NCBI GenBank assembly: GCA_003993805.1 | Contig: RSEF01000003.1 | Span: 65,173,406 to 65,237,405, forward strand | Reading direction: 5' to 3' | DNA: 64,000 bases | From: Himantopus leucocephalus | Lineage: Eukaryota; Chordata; Aves; Charadriiformes; Recurvirostridae | In this document: one piece after another, positions 51,165-64,000 of the stretch | Position numbering within the stretch: position 1 is the stretch's first letter | Layout: each line of letters starts with the position of its first letter | Translations under genes and position numbers: made by a program | The notes under the pieces: model-generated | Told to the model about the DNA's origin: nothing | The model's input: only the letters and a program-made list of their open reading frames with translations | The model's database searches: none

Positions 51165-53547
51165 TTTTTCCAGTGGAAAATGTATTCAATACTCCAGAGC
51201 AGAGAAAATATAATGTGAAAACCAAGTATGTCCTAGTAATATACATATTCTTATACTACTGTGCAGATAATGTGTAAAGGCTACTTTAATATGGCTGTGT
51301 TGCTCAACACATTCTGATTCCTTACCTAATGTTTGGTGAATTGTTATTAGTTAAAATAGAAAACTATAAACCTAAATAAAAAGAAGTAATGTTGTTGTGA
51401 ACTATCTTATAATCCAATTTACCTTATATTTCAGTGTGGCTCTAAGACTGACTTCAATCAATCCCTAAAGGATTAGTTTAACTGGATCTAATTGTGGGGT
51501 TCAACTGTAAAGACAAAGACTCACACAATGGGTTCCAGTCATTTTCTGAAACCAGACAACAGGGAGTTGGTTCCAGAATCCAAGAATCATGCCACAACTT
51601 CTAAGTGGTCAAGACTCAAAAATGTGGTTATTTCTTCTTTAAGAAGAAAATAAGTTGAACAGGGATGCAGACTGAGTAAATTCATGGTCTCTGCCACTTC
51701 ATTTGCATTATGACACGGTTCCTAGAATATGTGTTTTCAGACTGGCTTTGGAAGGGACGGTGAAACACAGGCAGTCTCATTTACTAGAAACATGAAGAAA
51801 TGGCTAGTCAGAAAGGGCAGCTTTACTTTTGAGATTACAGAAGTACTCCAAGCCAGTCCTTCGTATTGCAATCTTCTTGTAACCTCCTCAGTCAAACACT
51901 AGAATGGAGAGGGAAGAAGGCCAAAAGTGGGCAGAGAAGTGGTGACAGAAATAAGAATTTATTTGCTCATATAATCTTTCATTTAAAACAGCCATTCTTT
52001 AAATTAAACATATTACAAACAGGTAGCCTGTTCTGGCCACACATCTGGGCAACATCTTCAACATGGTTCTGCAAGACAGTACTTGCCACACCTGCCTCAA
52101 GTCATTCTTGGCTAACAAACATGCGAACTCTGCTGTTGCGCGACACTGATGAGGTCTTTCTGAAAGACAGTCATGCTCCCCCAAGGGATCTGGTGAATGT
52201 TGTGCATCGAGGGAAATGAAAGCTGAAAATAATGTTTCCTTCAAGCAGCTATCAACACAGCACAGTCACACTGCCAAAGCAAAGGAGCAAATGACAAGCA
52301 AGGTCCCACAAGCAAGGTCTCTTTGCAGGTTTCTCCTCTCTCATACTTCCCTTCTCCCCCAACAAAGGTCAGCAATATTGCATTAAGACACGGGGGAATG
52401 CCACCGTTTTGGTGTGTGCAGCATCTGACAGGCTTAATAAAAATCTGGACTCTGTTCAGACACAGAGCTTACGAGGGTACATCCACATTAGCTTTTTAGC
52501 TCAGATAAGGAGCATGCTTTTGAGGTGAATCTCCCAACTGTCCCAGTTTTAGCATTCACATCATGAATAGATTGTGGAGCTCACAAACTGTATTCCCTTC
52601 AGATATGAACTAAGCCAGGAGAATATGCTTAGACATACCTGATTCATTTAAGCTGCTAATGGACATTCAGCCCATGATCCAGAACAGAGCTAGTCTGAAG
52701 TAAATTTCCTGACAAGTGAGCTGGGTCCTCAGCATCAAATAAACACAAGTCCTCTTCCAAGTCCATCCCCCGACACAGATACACATTGTGACATACTCTT
52801 TGCCAATGAAGGCAAAACTGAAGTATCAATATTCAGATTTTTTCCTCAGTTGGTTTCAAATTTTACTCAAATGTTCAAATTATAGGTCACATTTCACATT
52901 ATGTATAGTAGTCCTCAGCATAGCAGCAGATGTATAAACACATTGTGTATTACGTGCAATCCAAAATTCAAGCCTTAAAATAAAAATAATATTTTTAAAA
53001 AATCAAGAATTATAAAGCACAGTAACAAAGTAATGAATCACAGTCCATATTGTGCATTTGGTATCCGTAACTCAGCTGTGACATATTACTTTCAGAAACG
53101 TATTATATGCTGTTTCTGATGTTTGTAGCTGTCCTACCCATAATAGCAAAGAGTGAAGACGTACTTTCCCTGGGACTCTTCCTCCTTAATGATCTTGTTT
53201 TTCAATTTGATGGCAACTGGGCACATACAGATTCTGTTTCCTTTCATTGATAGGAGGTTTTTTCCCCCTCCCTTTAAGGGAGTCTTACCACAGTTACCAC
53301 AGACTGCCACACCGAGCTTTTACAACACTAGTCTGAGTTCTATCCTGTTATTTTCCTGTCCCAGCCTGAATCTCTCCATTCACTTTGTCACAGTTTCTTA
53401 GTTCTCTCATGCGCGTCTTTTGCCACAGAGCCATTTAGTTGCAGTCTTGTGTAGAAAAAGCAAAAGCAGTCACTCAGTTTTGCAATTCTTTTCCTCTTAG
53501 CATCATTCTTATTAAGGATATGCTATATACGTTTGTGACTGTGCACA

Positions 53548-53570
53548 CGTGCACGTGTGTGTGTGTATTT
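53548..53570. repeat. GT-rich simple repeat
   Basis: A short alternating tract, CACGTGCACGTGTGTGTGTG, forms a simple repeat in LAMA2 intron 3/4. Confidence 0.7.
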
Positions 53571-56500
53571 CTGCTCATGGGTATTAAAGTGAATCAAATA
53601 AGAAAGAAATCATTCAAAACCAGATCAAAATCCTCCATTTAAATGATATTTGGACAATACAGAATTACAAAATAATGAATTTAGCATTATCAGAATATTG
53701 CCGTCTGCTTTTTGTAAATGCTTTTCAAAATGCATCTAAGCAAGTCAAGCATTCTTCTACTTACAGCTATTCAATTCTCTATGTAGTTTCAGAAATGGCA
53801 CTTCCCAAAGTATAATATGTGCCACTCATAGTAAAGTCTATGAGTCTAAAAATTTATATTCTAAAAAGTCCTGAAGTACACTTCAGAAGAAGTGGGACTG
53901 CAGTGATTTCTACATGGAGTCAGAATGCAATTTTTTAGACTCCTTCCTCCCTTCCTACAGAAAGAGGGCAGGGGACAGAATGAAAACACAAGGTGAAAGA
54001 GTTGGACACTGTCAGAGCTTAAGGAACTTAAAACCAATGAACTGCAACTGCTTTATAGAGAAATCAACTATATAGCATAATCAGTTATTCTTGCTCTTGG
54101 ACCTTATGAGGTGCACCTTATGAGATCTTACGAGGCTCTGAGTTGTGTCAACTACTTTCTTTTCTTCAGAAATACATGCCTGGAAAGGATTACCTGGACA
54201 CTGAACTGATCCTCCACAATGTCAGGCAATTAAGATATACTTATCAAGTCCAGAATTTTCTGCCAGAAGATTACGTCTGGGTCCACCCGAGTTCCACGCA
54301 ACTACAGGTCATATAAAATATTCCAGCACCATTTAAAAAAATATCAAGTATACAGTAAAAAATCAAAACCCACATAAATATGCTCCTGGCACAAATATCT
54401 TAGCAATATCAAGGGTATTGCCAAGGTCCTTGTTCCCCACAACAGCAGGGAATTTGTTAATAAAAGTGTCCTGATGTGTGTAGAAATCAGAAACAGATGG
54501 GCTGACCATCTCACCTCAAACTGCCAACTGGTTTTCCTGTGTATTTGCCAATTTTCTTTAAAGATGTTCTACTAATCTTCCACATCACTGTGAAATTAAA
54601 CCAATTGAGGATTCGGGATACCATGAGTACAGGGAATATGTTCTCCCTGAAAGTCTAAGCATTTCTGTTTTGCCAACTCCCTTCTCTGTACTTCTTGAAG
54701 AGTTATTTTCTGTCCTCCTAAACACTGCACACACTGTACCCGAATTGCTTTTGTTGCACTTGAACTGCCCACCACTCTTAAGGCGAAGCCCATAGGCCCT
54801 ACACAACCAGCAGGAGTACGAGATGCAGAACAGCAGCTTTTCTTGGTAATTTGTGAGTGCTTCATAGACACAACAACCTAGCAAACCGATAAACCTACCC
54901 TGTCAAACTCAGATCCGCAGTTTCACTTCCAGTAACCAGGATAGCTCAACCTCTCATTTTAACCTCCATTTAATTTCATGTGAACAGCTCCCAAACAAAT
55001 CTACATTCATATTTTGACCTCCTATGCACTTGCCGATGGAAAGCACTGTAAAAAATAATTTCACGTGTACAGCTATGAACGGTGTTCCATAATATTCTTG
55101 TGAAATGGATAAGATGGTGATTGTCAAAATGGCTAAGAAGTCTAGAAAAGTGAAGGGTTAAGAGCAAAGATGCTCAGAACCAAATAGTTCCAGTTTTCAA
55201 CTCAGACTTTCTTAACAGATGGGGTACAAATTTCAAACGTACTTTAATGAATTAGAAACCTAGCCTCCACTATAGATAAAAACTCTTTATAAGTATTATG
55301 GTAAACCTCAACTGCTGGGAGAAAAGAAAAAAAAAATACTGCATTTTTCCCAACCCGACTGATAATGTTTGGCTCCTTCTAAAGTTAAATATATGTTACA
55401 TCTTTATTTTATCAGTTATTGCTAACTAGTATATACCATTTTTATATGGCTACACTGCACAATAACATAAAAAAATATGTAGCTGCCCCAAAAGGCCAAG
55501 CATTATATAAATGAAGAAATTGTAATTATTTTCCTTGTTTTTTCATGAAATTAGGATTGCTAAAAGCATTCCATGTACTGTCATAATTACCAGTAATAAC
55601 ATGCAAACTAATGCATTCCTGCAATTTTCAGTCCATTACTTGTAGACTTGACATTTAGTATTTCTATCTCACAAAAAGAAGTTAAGCATTTTTATACTTA
55701 AAGCAAGAATTTATCAACACAAACATAGCAATTACTGAATCTCCTATAAATCAGAGGTAAAGAATGGTATTTCTTTTAAGTGACGTCTCAAAGATATCTG
55801 GTGATCTTCATCATTCATAGTGACTACTACGCATGACACTAGCTGGAAGAGAAATATCCTATTTTACCAGCCACCTTAATAAACTTACAATGCTGTGTCT
55901 ACAAAATACTGGAATAAGCAAACAAAAATTCCTAATACTCCTCAAAATCCAAACAATTCTTATTTCTTGCTGAGCAGTCTAAAAGCCATGCAAATTGCAA
56001 CAGACCTTTTACTACATTTTGGGGGAACAAAACTGTTCTGTTCATGTAAGGTGGTGAGCAAACATAGCACGCATTCCTAACTACATGGGTTACTCAGGTG
56101 ATAAAGAGTGTGCCAGTCAGCACTAGTGACACAAGGTCTTATCCCACCTCTCTGACATCCGTGGAAACCTCAACACTGCTTCTGTTCCAGCCAATACAAC
56201 TGAATGGGCGTAAGAGAAGGTATCAACTTCAGTACTGCAAGAGGACCAAGAGGCCAAGCTCTCTTTGAACAATAGGCAAGAGAACATGGGAAAGAAACCG
56301 GCTCATACTTGAGCCTCGTCTCAACAAAAAAACCCAAACCCACACAACGCACAGTGCAGCGTTCTCAGACCGCTGTCAACAGGCACACAAGGAAGCCTTT
56401 TAAATACACTAGAACAACCCTTACTTTTTCATCAATATAGTCAGTGACCCTTTAGTTGCTAGCTTTTGGTATATTAGAAACTCCAAAACTTTCAGAAGTG

Positions 56501-58321
56501 CACAAATTTGCTAATTTCTTATGACAACCTAGATACTGACATAGCAGAAAAAAACCCACAAGTTGTAAAGCCCTAGTTTAGCAGACCTGGCCTAAACAAC
56601 TACACAAGTAAAATCACTAGGGTGATGAAAAAAAAAAGATGGTAATTTAGTTCTGATGCTTGAGAGCTACTCGCATAACCAACAAGAGGGACAATCCCTT
56701 GCCCTTGCTGTAAAGGCAAACCAGTTAATAACTTTGAAAGTTTAGAATACATTTAAAAAAAGCCAAAACTTTTCAGTGCACAGGAGCTTAAATGCAAACT
56801 TCCATAAAAAGGTTTAGCTGTGCTGATTGAAAGAGAAATGCACATTGAAAACTTTTGTATATATCAGGCCAAAGACACAGATGTAGGATTGTTTCTGCCA
56901 GTAACAATGAGGGCTCCCAAGCCAGAATGCTACTAATTCTTCCAGGATTCAAAGGCTACTTCCAGGTATAAAGACTACTGCCCTCCACGTACCTCAGTGT
57001 CATGGATAGAAGGTACTTAAAAGAATTTTTACCATCAGATCATTTGTATGACAGTTTGTTTACAAGAAATACAGGCCAAAAACTAGAAACCCAAGCATTA
57101 CTCTCTGTTAAACCTTACTGAAGTTCTGAGTTCTGAACTAAGTTTGATCTCTTACAACAGAATCTTAAGTATGCACGCACACAGATGTCTCAATGCCCTG
57201 CCTTTTGTTTCACTTTATTTTCTAACAAATTGTGTTTCATTCAAGCCTCTTTAGGCGATAATCAGCTATTGTCCTCTTTAAGTACAGCTAAATGAGAAAG
57301 AAGGGAGATAGGGACAGGCAGGTTCCAAGTGAAACCAATAATAATAGACTGAAATAGTAAACTGATCTCAGTGAAGAGATCACAAAAGAGGGGGAGCTGG
57401 GAAGGGGAATCTCTCTCCAGTGAGCCAGAGAAAGGGCATTCCCTTTTTTTTTTTTTTAGCACCTGGAAAACAGATTATGTTGTCTGGTCTGATTCAAGTT
57501 GCAGACAAATACGGGCCAGCCACAGACCAGAGAAGATTTTAAGGAGGAAAAAAAAAATTAGTTATCTACTTAATTGAATGCCAAAATGGTCAAGTTTAAT
57601 AACATGATGAATAAATTTGGTACCAGATAGTTGTTCTATATTTATCTTGGCATAACAAAAAAAAAATTACTTTCCATCTACCCTCAAATCCTCTTGCTTA
57701 CATCCACTGGAATTTACATAGCATTTTTGTAAGCATCAGATAACCACACTCTGTAGAGCTACATCTGCCAAGCAAGATTCCACTAACAGGAGGAAATTTA
57801 TTTAAGGAACTTGTTAGCCAAACTCCTCCCTTAACACAGGCTCTCCCTCAAAATAACCCACCACATGTGCCTGTATACCTAGCACAGCAGAACTATTTTT
57901 AGTGTATTTTTTTACTGTATTTAAATGTATAGTACTATGCTACTGAAACAAGAAAGAACAGTATCCTAACCATAAACTTTTATTCATATGAATTTTCCCT
58001 GAAACTTTCAATTGTCTTTAGAGCCAAACCAGAAGCTATCATTAAAAAAAAATCAAAACTGAAAATGCTGTATCTAAAATAATTTTAAACATGACTTCAT
58101 AAAAATACATATGAAATAATTATTTTTAATTTGGCACATTACAGTACAATGAATGGGTCAGTCAGAATTATCCATATAAACAACAAAAGGTTACAGGAGA
58201 AACAGAGTGTGCCTTCACAATATAAAAGCAACAAAAAGCAAAGAGGAAAATACTCCAGGTCATCTATTGTGCAAGAAAGAAAGCCTTTGCAGAAACAAAC
58301 AAACAAACAGAAGATGCCTAC

Positions 58322-58434
58322 CTGTTGGAGGTCCAACGTAATGGTCACATAATGATATTCAATGCCATTCTGGATACTAGGGCTTTGCCACCAAGTGTTC
58401 TTGCCATCAATTGCATTTGTTATCGGATGTCGTT
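58322..58434 (-). CDS. LAMA2: LAMA2 exon 3: laminin N-terminal domain
   Basis: A 113-bp exon with acceptor CTGTTCTAACAG and donor GTAGGC. The first two bases (AA) complete the codon CAA (Gln) begun in exon 2. Then come 37 codons: RHPITNAIDGKNTWWQSPSI, then QNGIEYHYVTITLDLQQ. RHPITNAIDGKNTWWQSP is one of the best conserved segments of the laminin N-terminal domain. Length, phase and sequence match human exon 3, with Q for K and other small changes. It ends in phase 0, so exon 5 would join in frame if exon 4 were skipped or missing. A short (AAAC)n run sits just downstream in the intron at 58293-58309. Confidence 0.97.
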
Positions 58435-60614
58435 CTGTTAGAACAGCAGAAATACATAAATATATTTTAAAATTATTAGGAGATTTAAATCTTTTAGATC
58501 TAAAATCTATATTTGAATAAAATTACAGAACTAATGAGGCAGCACTTTAAAATAAAAACCAGGAAATTAATTTTTCTTTTACTCTTGGGCCATGGTCATG
58601 CTTATTATTACTGGAACCCTCATCTGATGTTAGTTGTTTAATTTTTGTTAGGATCACAAGAAGGTGATTCAGAACACCTAAATGCATTTGGAGGCTCTCC
58701 TGGCATCTAAAATGTAGAAATGTAGAAAACGTAAGCATCTAAATCAAGTGAACACTTCCTACAGACTTCCAAAGTTTCAGGTACTGTGAAGTCATTAAAT
58801 ATTCCAAGAGAAACAACAAAACCAGAACCCAAGTTACAGTGTGCAGTGAAAGCAGATTAAAGTAATACTGGTACTTGCATTTCTAAGACATTCCTAAGCA
58901 CACACGGAAATTATTCAGAAATCATTACAGAATGTATTTCTCAACTGGAAAATTGTCTAACTCACATACATGCATATAAAGATGGTTATAATCCACATCA
59001 AAGTCCCAGATGCATTACTTTTCATGCCTACACTTACTCTGCTGCGGTGTCCCCAAAAGAATGCCAAATAATAGGGATAAGAATTTATTTACAGAATTGA
59101 ATTCTTCCTAGATTTCAAGATCTTCTAAATTATTGAAGTAATAATACACAGTATTTTAATGTTATTTAGACTGAGAAAAATCTCACTCAACATTTCCTAG
59201 GTTACTTTTTGTGGTCAATTTGTGTTTCTCTGGTATGAAATGGAGAATAACACAAACCTCAACTTTAAAAGGTACAAGGATCTATATTTTGAAGTCCCTA
59301 ATTGCCTACAGCGTGCCTGTACATTATGGGGAAAATAACCCAAAGGAAATTAAAATAGAGTAGGTTTCTTCTCTGCAGGTTCTGTCTGCAAGAATACAAC
59401 AAGATGGGAGAAATCCTACCCCTCTCATTAAGGATGACTTTCTAAATTGACAGGTTTTCTTGATATAAAACTGGAACATGCTACATTACTAGCTACTCCT
59501 AGAATTGCAAATAACTAATTCATGAACTGTTTAATTTACTTGTTATTTTAATTATTATTTAAATCAACCAGCCAGATTGATACTTTGTGTGTCTGTTTTC
59601 TTGCTACACCAACCACCTGTGGAGGACATGAGTCCTAGCTCATTAAGGAAAGCCAGAATGACTGAACATATTTAAAGACACAATTCAAGTGCTTTGTGGG
59701 AGTAAGGGAAGGCATAAGCCTTCAAAATCTAAAATACCAAAAATTTCATTTAAATATCAGATTATTCAGTGGCATTAGTGGGCACCAACAATTGCAAGTT
59801 AGAAAACCGGTGCTACAAGTGACATTTTTAGTAGCTTTGTCTTTAACATTGAAGAGAAAGGCAAAACACACACATGCTTTACACGTTGTCAATACCCACA
59901 GCTCTGACCATCTTCACAAACCTTGGCTTTAAATGAGTGTTAGCAAAAATCACCTGGAAATCAAACTCAGGGCTCCTCAGTCATTGTGACAGAAGCTGTC
60001 TAATTGGAAATTTTGATGTAACTCTCTTCAGGTGAAATTGATATAAAGGTAAATCATGAGAATAAGGGTTAGGAGATGAATCAACAATTAACTGTAGTCC
60101 CTATTATGAAAGTTTAATCATAATTAATTTGAAAACACTGATTAATTGCTGGCATGTTTTGCCTATTTAAAAGGGAAAGGAAAATACAGTATTTTCAAAA
60201 AGGACTGGATTGCAAATGCAGTTCAAGGACCAATCTCCCCTATGGCTAGCAAGGGGGAGAACTCACGGAGTGAGCACATCAAACTGTGCTCTTTAATTTG
60301 GGCTCACATGTGATTAACCAGGGAATTTGTGTTCATTTCCTACTACAGTAATTAAGGGGAGGCACTCCAGACTTGCACATTCCAGGGGGATCATTTAAAG
60401 TCTGGTTACATTACACGGTTCTCCTATTAATGAGCCATCTCTGTTTAGGTAAGGCACTTCCTTCTGCCAAATGAACATTTAAAAACCTTAAAACAAGACG
60501 TGGTTGGCAACAAAAGACCAGACATTATGAAGCTGGGCAAAGCCAAGTTTTTAAGAGGGCAGGAGTGAGGTATAAACCACTCAGCTGGGGTTTATATTTA
60601 TATGCATATGTATG

Positions 60615-60630
60615 TGTGTGTATACACACA
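60615..60630. repeat. Short palindrome in a TG/CA simple repeat
   Basis: TGTGTGTATACACACA is self-complementary and follows TATATGCATATGTA, so it is part of a small alternating repeat. Confidence 0.8.
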
Positions 60631-61776
60631 TAACTTAGCGTATGCTATCTGGTATCATAGCTGGGACATGGGGACAAAGAAATCCAGCTGTGTTTTAGGT
60701 TTGGTTTCTGAAGTAAACAAACTCGATAGTAAAAAAACTTGTATGATGTGCATGTACATCTAAATACCCATCTATAAAGAAGGAAAGGAATCTACAGCAC
60801 AGTGTTTCTGCCAGTCGGAATGGTTCCAAAAAAACCCTGAAATCTTTTCTGAGTGAGACACACAACTATAGTGTAACATATTTGAATGCTTATGTTGCTA
60901 CAAAATCACATGACCTTTCCTCGAAAGGCAGCATTTACTACAATTAAAGAAGACGTCAAAACTTGGAAAACTATCTTGGGAAAAAAAAGTAGGTTGCAAC
61001 TGTGTTCAGACAAATGAAGTAGTCTATACTGGGGCGATTATAATTAGCTTTGCAAATACAAGATGGGGAGCAAATGGATAGGTAGCCATCTAGCCAGAAA
61101 GCATCTGGGGATTATAATGGACAACTAGCTATGTATCTCTCAGAGGTGTCACACAATTAAAATGGGGAAATATCTACGTAAAACATGTAAACAGGAATAG
61201 GTTTTGTTCATTTTGAAGCAAACCTGCACCTCTATGCAGTACTGGTAAAAGCTTAGGTGAATTATAATAAAGATGAAAACCTCCAGAGAGAATTCAGAGA
61301 ACTGCAATTTGCACAGTTAAGAGTTCTAGAAAATACAACCTAGGAGGAGAATGAAAGAAAAGACATAGCTTAGTGTAGAAAGTAGATAGAGCAGCAATAC
61401 CATCAACCAAGTAAAAGACTCTTGTAAAGAAAAAGGAAATAATCCATTCCTCGTATTGACTGAAGTTAGGAAAAAGGTAACATGAATTTCTGTAAGGAAG
61501 ATGCAGATCAGCTATTAGGAAAAGACTTTGTAATTAGTAAAATAACTCAAGGAAGGGTGGCCCTGAAAGGAAGTTTCTAAGGAGAAGTTAAACAAGCTTC
61601 TGTCTGGAAATGTAAAGCCATAGATAGCTCATGCTGTCTAGAACGAGCAACTAGATTACATGCCGTCTTATTTTTTTCCTGTGGTTTTAAGCACATGCTT
61701 AAATGCGCTTTGTCATGAGGTGTAAATACATCGGAGCTAGGTTTTAGAGGGAAACAACTGGAAAAAAAGAGAAATT

Positions 61777-61828
61777 GTCTCCACACTTCTGTGGCTGTGC
61801 TTGTCTCCATGCTTCTGTGGCTGTGCTT
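61777..61828. repeat. 26-bp tandem duplication
   Basis: Two adjacent 26-bp units start GTCTCCA and end CTTCTGTGGCTGTGCTT. They differ at two positions. Confidence 0.85.
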
Positions 61829-62647
61829 CTTCCAGCATTTTATCTACCCTATTAAAAGCTGTCTTAAATGTTTCTACACCCTCTGCCATCTACAGTGCCA
61901 ATATATTCACAAAAATCTAACAACGTTAATGCCATTCATGTCTTTCACTGCAAGGTCACATGAAATTAAACTTGTATGACTCCACAAAGACATTTTCTTA
62001 GTTCTAATCTTCCCAACGATTAGAAATATGCATCTCTGAAGCAGATGATAATAAATTTATACTTGAAAACTGGTTTTGCCTCTGGGTAGTCTGTAAGAAA
62101 GCAGTGTTAGCAAAGATCAATTTTAATATGAAAAACTAAGCAATTAAACCAAGCAGGGTTCCATTATCTTAGCTCCTTTTTGCTGGTTCAGTGAAACTGA
62201 ATTAACACCAAATGAAGAAGAAAAATATCCCAGAACACAATGAAATAAAATTGGAGTTGGCCCTAAACTGAAATTTCAGATGTTGCTTACGTTGCCCAAA
62301 ATGTTCAAATTCCACATGTAGGTATGCAGGTAAAAGTAATCTGGTTTTCATTTGTGGTTAGTATATATCGAGAGAATTCAACAACAGCTGTAAATACTTA
62401 ATTTTCCTAAATCTGCATTTAGGTACTCCACTTTTAAGTATCTGAATTAGAAAGTTCAGTTTAAGAAGTATACGTAACAGATACAGATTTTGAAATACCA
62501 ACAGGATGATGGGTAACCTAATTTAAAAAGAAAGAAACAGGCATTTCATAGTAATCAGACCAGTGACCTACAGTTTTGTTTGCTGAGTATCTACAAACTT
62601 TGGAAAAAAATCTTTTTAAAGGACCGAAATGAAAATGGCACACGTAC

Positions 62648-62818
62648 GATGGGGAACCCTGCTCCTTTGATCACAAATACGGCACTGAGGGTTCCTTGCA
62701 GGCTGTCCAGGTACATGTTCAACAAGTTTGCAGTACATTTCCCGACCCTTTTCTCCACAGGTAGCATTGGTTGTGATGAGAGCATTAGTAGCCAGGTTCA
62801 GCACCGCCGGAAACAACC
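62648..62818 (-). CDS. LAMA2: LAMA2 exon 2: start of the mature laminin N-terminal domain
   Basis: A 171-bp exon with acceptor TTTTGTTTGCAG and donor GTACGT. Two bases (GG) finish the split codon from exon 1. Then LFPAVLNLATNALITTNATC, GEKGREMYCKLVEHVPGQPA and RNPQCRICDQRSRVPH follow, plus one base. This is the start of the laminin N-terminal domain just after the signal peptide. NAT is a likely glycosylation site, and the cysteines of CGEKG, MYCK and CRIC are conserved. Length and both phases equal human exon 2. The last residues, SRVPH, differ from human SSNPN. Exon 1 with the signal peptide and promoter lies beyond the right edge. Confidence 0.97.
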
Positions 62819-64000
62819 CTGCAAACAAAATAAAATAAAATAAAATCATAAACAAAAGCAACGAAGGTGAATTTAGCAGCACAATCATAAATGAACATAA
62901 CATCTTTTATGACATTAAAGCAAAAGGCTTACTTTTCAACAACTATGGAAGTAATGAAGCACAGAAAAGCACCAACAACTTTGGTTTTGAATCCAGAGTT
63001 TAGACATTGGAATAAAGCCATTATACTGATGATTTCCTCCTCATTCCCTTCTACAATTCAAATTGGTACCCTTTGGTTATATCTTGAACAGCAGCAGGAT
63101 GCCAAAGGAGAAAGTAAAGTATGGAAACATACAAAGCATCACAAAACTATTTTTTTCATAGTCAAACCTTGTGTTCCTACCCTATTGGACATTGAAACAT
63201 GGTATGCAAATTACCTATGAAAACTCCTTATTATTATTCTTTTCTGCTTACATCTCCACGGGAAAGCTTTTCCTTCACAGACTGCATCACTTGTATTACA
63301 CTGTATTACTGTCCTGCTTAGGACCTCATAGTTACCCTTGCCATCAGAGGAGCTAAGTAATTCATACAGCAACACAAATAGCATCTGCCATGTGTGGTTT
63401 CCCTTTCCTCCAGAAGAGGATAATATATCTTTTATGGCAGTACTGTTGTTATTTTTTTCAGGTGCACATGCTGAGTGATGTATTATAATTCTCATTCAGC
63501 ACAGCACTTAAGCACCTGTCTGAGTGCTCTGCTGAACCGAGTTCTATGTGGCAGTAAGCTATAAAGATTATAAACCATATGAAGACCAATCATTAAGGTG
63601 GGTTACTCTCCTTCCCACTAAATACTGATCAAAACCTTTGAGCCGTGATAAAATTGATCCACGGAGACAAAGCGATATGATGTGTTGAACGTATACATTA
63701 GGCCCTCACATTAAATCAATCAGTTTTGCATCTTCAAAAGCGTAATTTGCCATGGCTGCAGGTTAAACCAAAACAACAACAAAAAATGTGAGGTATGGAT
63801 TGGTATCATCTTCAGATTTGTTTGATGACAGTTTCCACTGGCCCCAAACCCACCCTTCTGCAACTCATTCAGCTTCTAAGCCTATTGTATTATTATAACC
63901 TTAAAATAAGGCTTTAATCAAAACCGAGTATGTGATTATTGTACACTGATAAAGCTCCCTTTATAATGATTTCCTTTTCCTCCTCCACAGATGGACAACA
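62819..64000 (-). other. LAMA2: LAMA2 intron 1 (partial)
   Basis: Non-coding sequence upstream of exon 2. A short (AAAAT)n run (about 62827-62846) sits next to the acceptor, forming a T-rich tract in transcript sense. No exon 1, CpG-rich promoter or other gene is seen to the right edge. Confidence 0.8.

Larger units (their letters stand above)
33739..58321 (-). other. LAMA2: LAMA2 introns 4 and 3, with exon 4 not found
   Basis: This 24.6-kb stretch lies between LAMA2 exons 5 and 3. In human LAMA2 an exon of 243 bp (81 codons, VFQIAYVIVK to IHPLENGE) lies between them. I read the minus strand for the complement of this exon and did not find it, so it may fall in the 100-N gap at 39984-40083. 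The stretch holds CR1 fragments at 37735-38660, 39944-39983, 41349-41627, 43350-43495 and 46366-46620, LTR-like sequence at 43500-44070, an inverted repeat at 51141-51164 and long tracts of unique AT-rich DNA (47-58 kb). Open frames such as 35482-35787, 51866-52219 and 54585-54884 are not recognisable proteins. Confidence 0.7.
58435..62647 (-). other. LAMA2: LAMA2 intron 2
   Basis: A 4,213-bp phase-1 intron, GTACGT to TTCTAACAG. It contains a TA/TG simple repeat with a 16-bp palindrome (60615-60630) and a 26-bp tandem duplication (61777-61828). The remainder is unique AT-rich sequence without recognisable genes. Confidence 0.85.

Noticed and set aside
51866..52244. Open frames on both strands (117 and 81 codons), considered as a retropseudogene
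   Set aside because: Translations look somewhat protein-like, but I could not match any family; no supportable call.
54585..54884. Two overlapping minus-strand frames of 91-99 codons, considered as an exon or pseudogene
   Set aside because: No match to LAMA2 exon 4 or to any family I know; no convincing splice borders.

Overview
This is a stretch of vertebrate nuclear DNA, almost certainly from a bird. It is AT-rich and mostly intronic. Its coding content is short exons with GT/AG borders that match vertebrate genes. Its interspersed repeats are dominated by CR1 LINE fragments, one ending in the ATTCTATG-type 3' tail typical of avian CR1, plus LTR sequences of a kind I know from bird genomes. 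There are no bacterial genes, operons, CRISPR arrays or phage. I cannot name the species.

Layout: (1) 1-21198 belongs to a GRIK2 locus (kainate receptor subunit GluK2) on the minus strand. It has one exon at 13302-13552, coding the end of the ligand-binding domain, the M4 helix and the start of the cytoplasmic tail; the rest is intron. An old LINE (CR1-L3/L2-like) relic lies near 5.0-5.7 kb and a CR1 fragment near 17.3-17.7 kb. (2) 21199-21298 is a 100-N gap. (3) 21299-64000 is the 5' part of LAMA2 (laminin alpha-2 chain), also on the minus strand. Exons matching human exons 9, 8, 7, 6, 5, 3 and 2 appear in that order from low to high coordinate, with the same lengths and phases as I recall for the human gene. 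Intron 4/3 holds a second 100-N gap (39984-40083) and a cluster of CR1 and LTR relics.

The main observations are about how the window is put together. GRIK2 and LAMA2 are separate genes, each with many more exons. In this window both are cut inside an intron and meet at the 21.2 kb gap, which looks more like a wrong scaffold join than biology. LAMA2 exon 4 (243 bp, in-frame) was not found between exons 3 and 5. Because it is flanked by phase-0 introns, its loss would not disturb the reading frame, and a predicted protein could silently lack about 81 residues of the laminin N-terminal domain. Smaller oddities include a 111-bp duplication with single N bases at each unit end, a perfect 22-bp palindrome, an 80-bp tandem duplication and several repeat relics.

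The two genes are not known to work together. GluK2 is a glutamate-gated channel subunit. Laminin alpha-2 is a secreted basement-membrane chain of muscle and nerve. I found no sign of a new biological system here.
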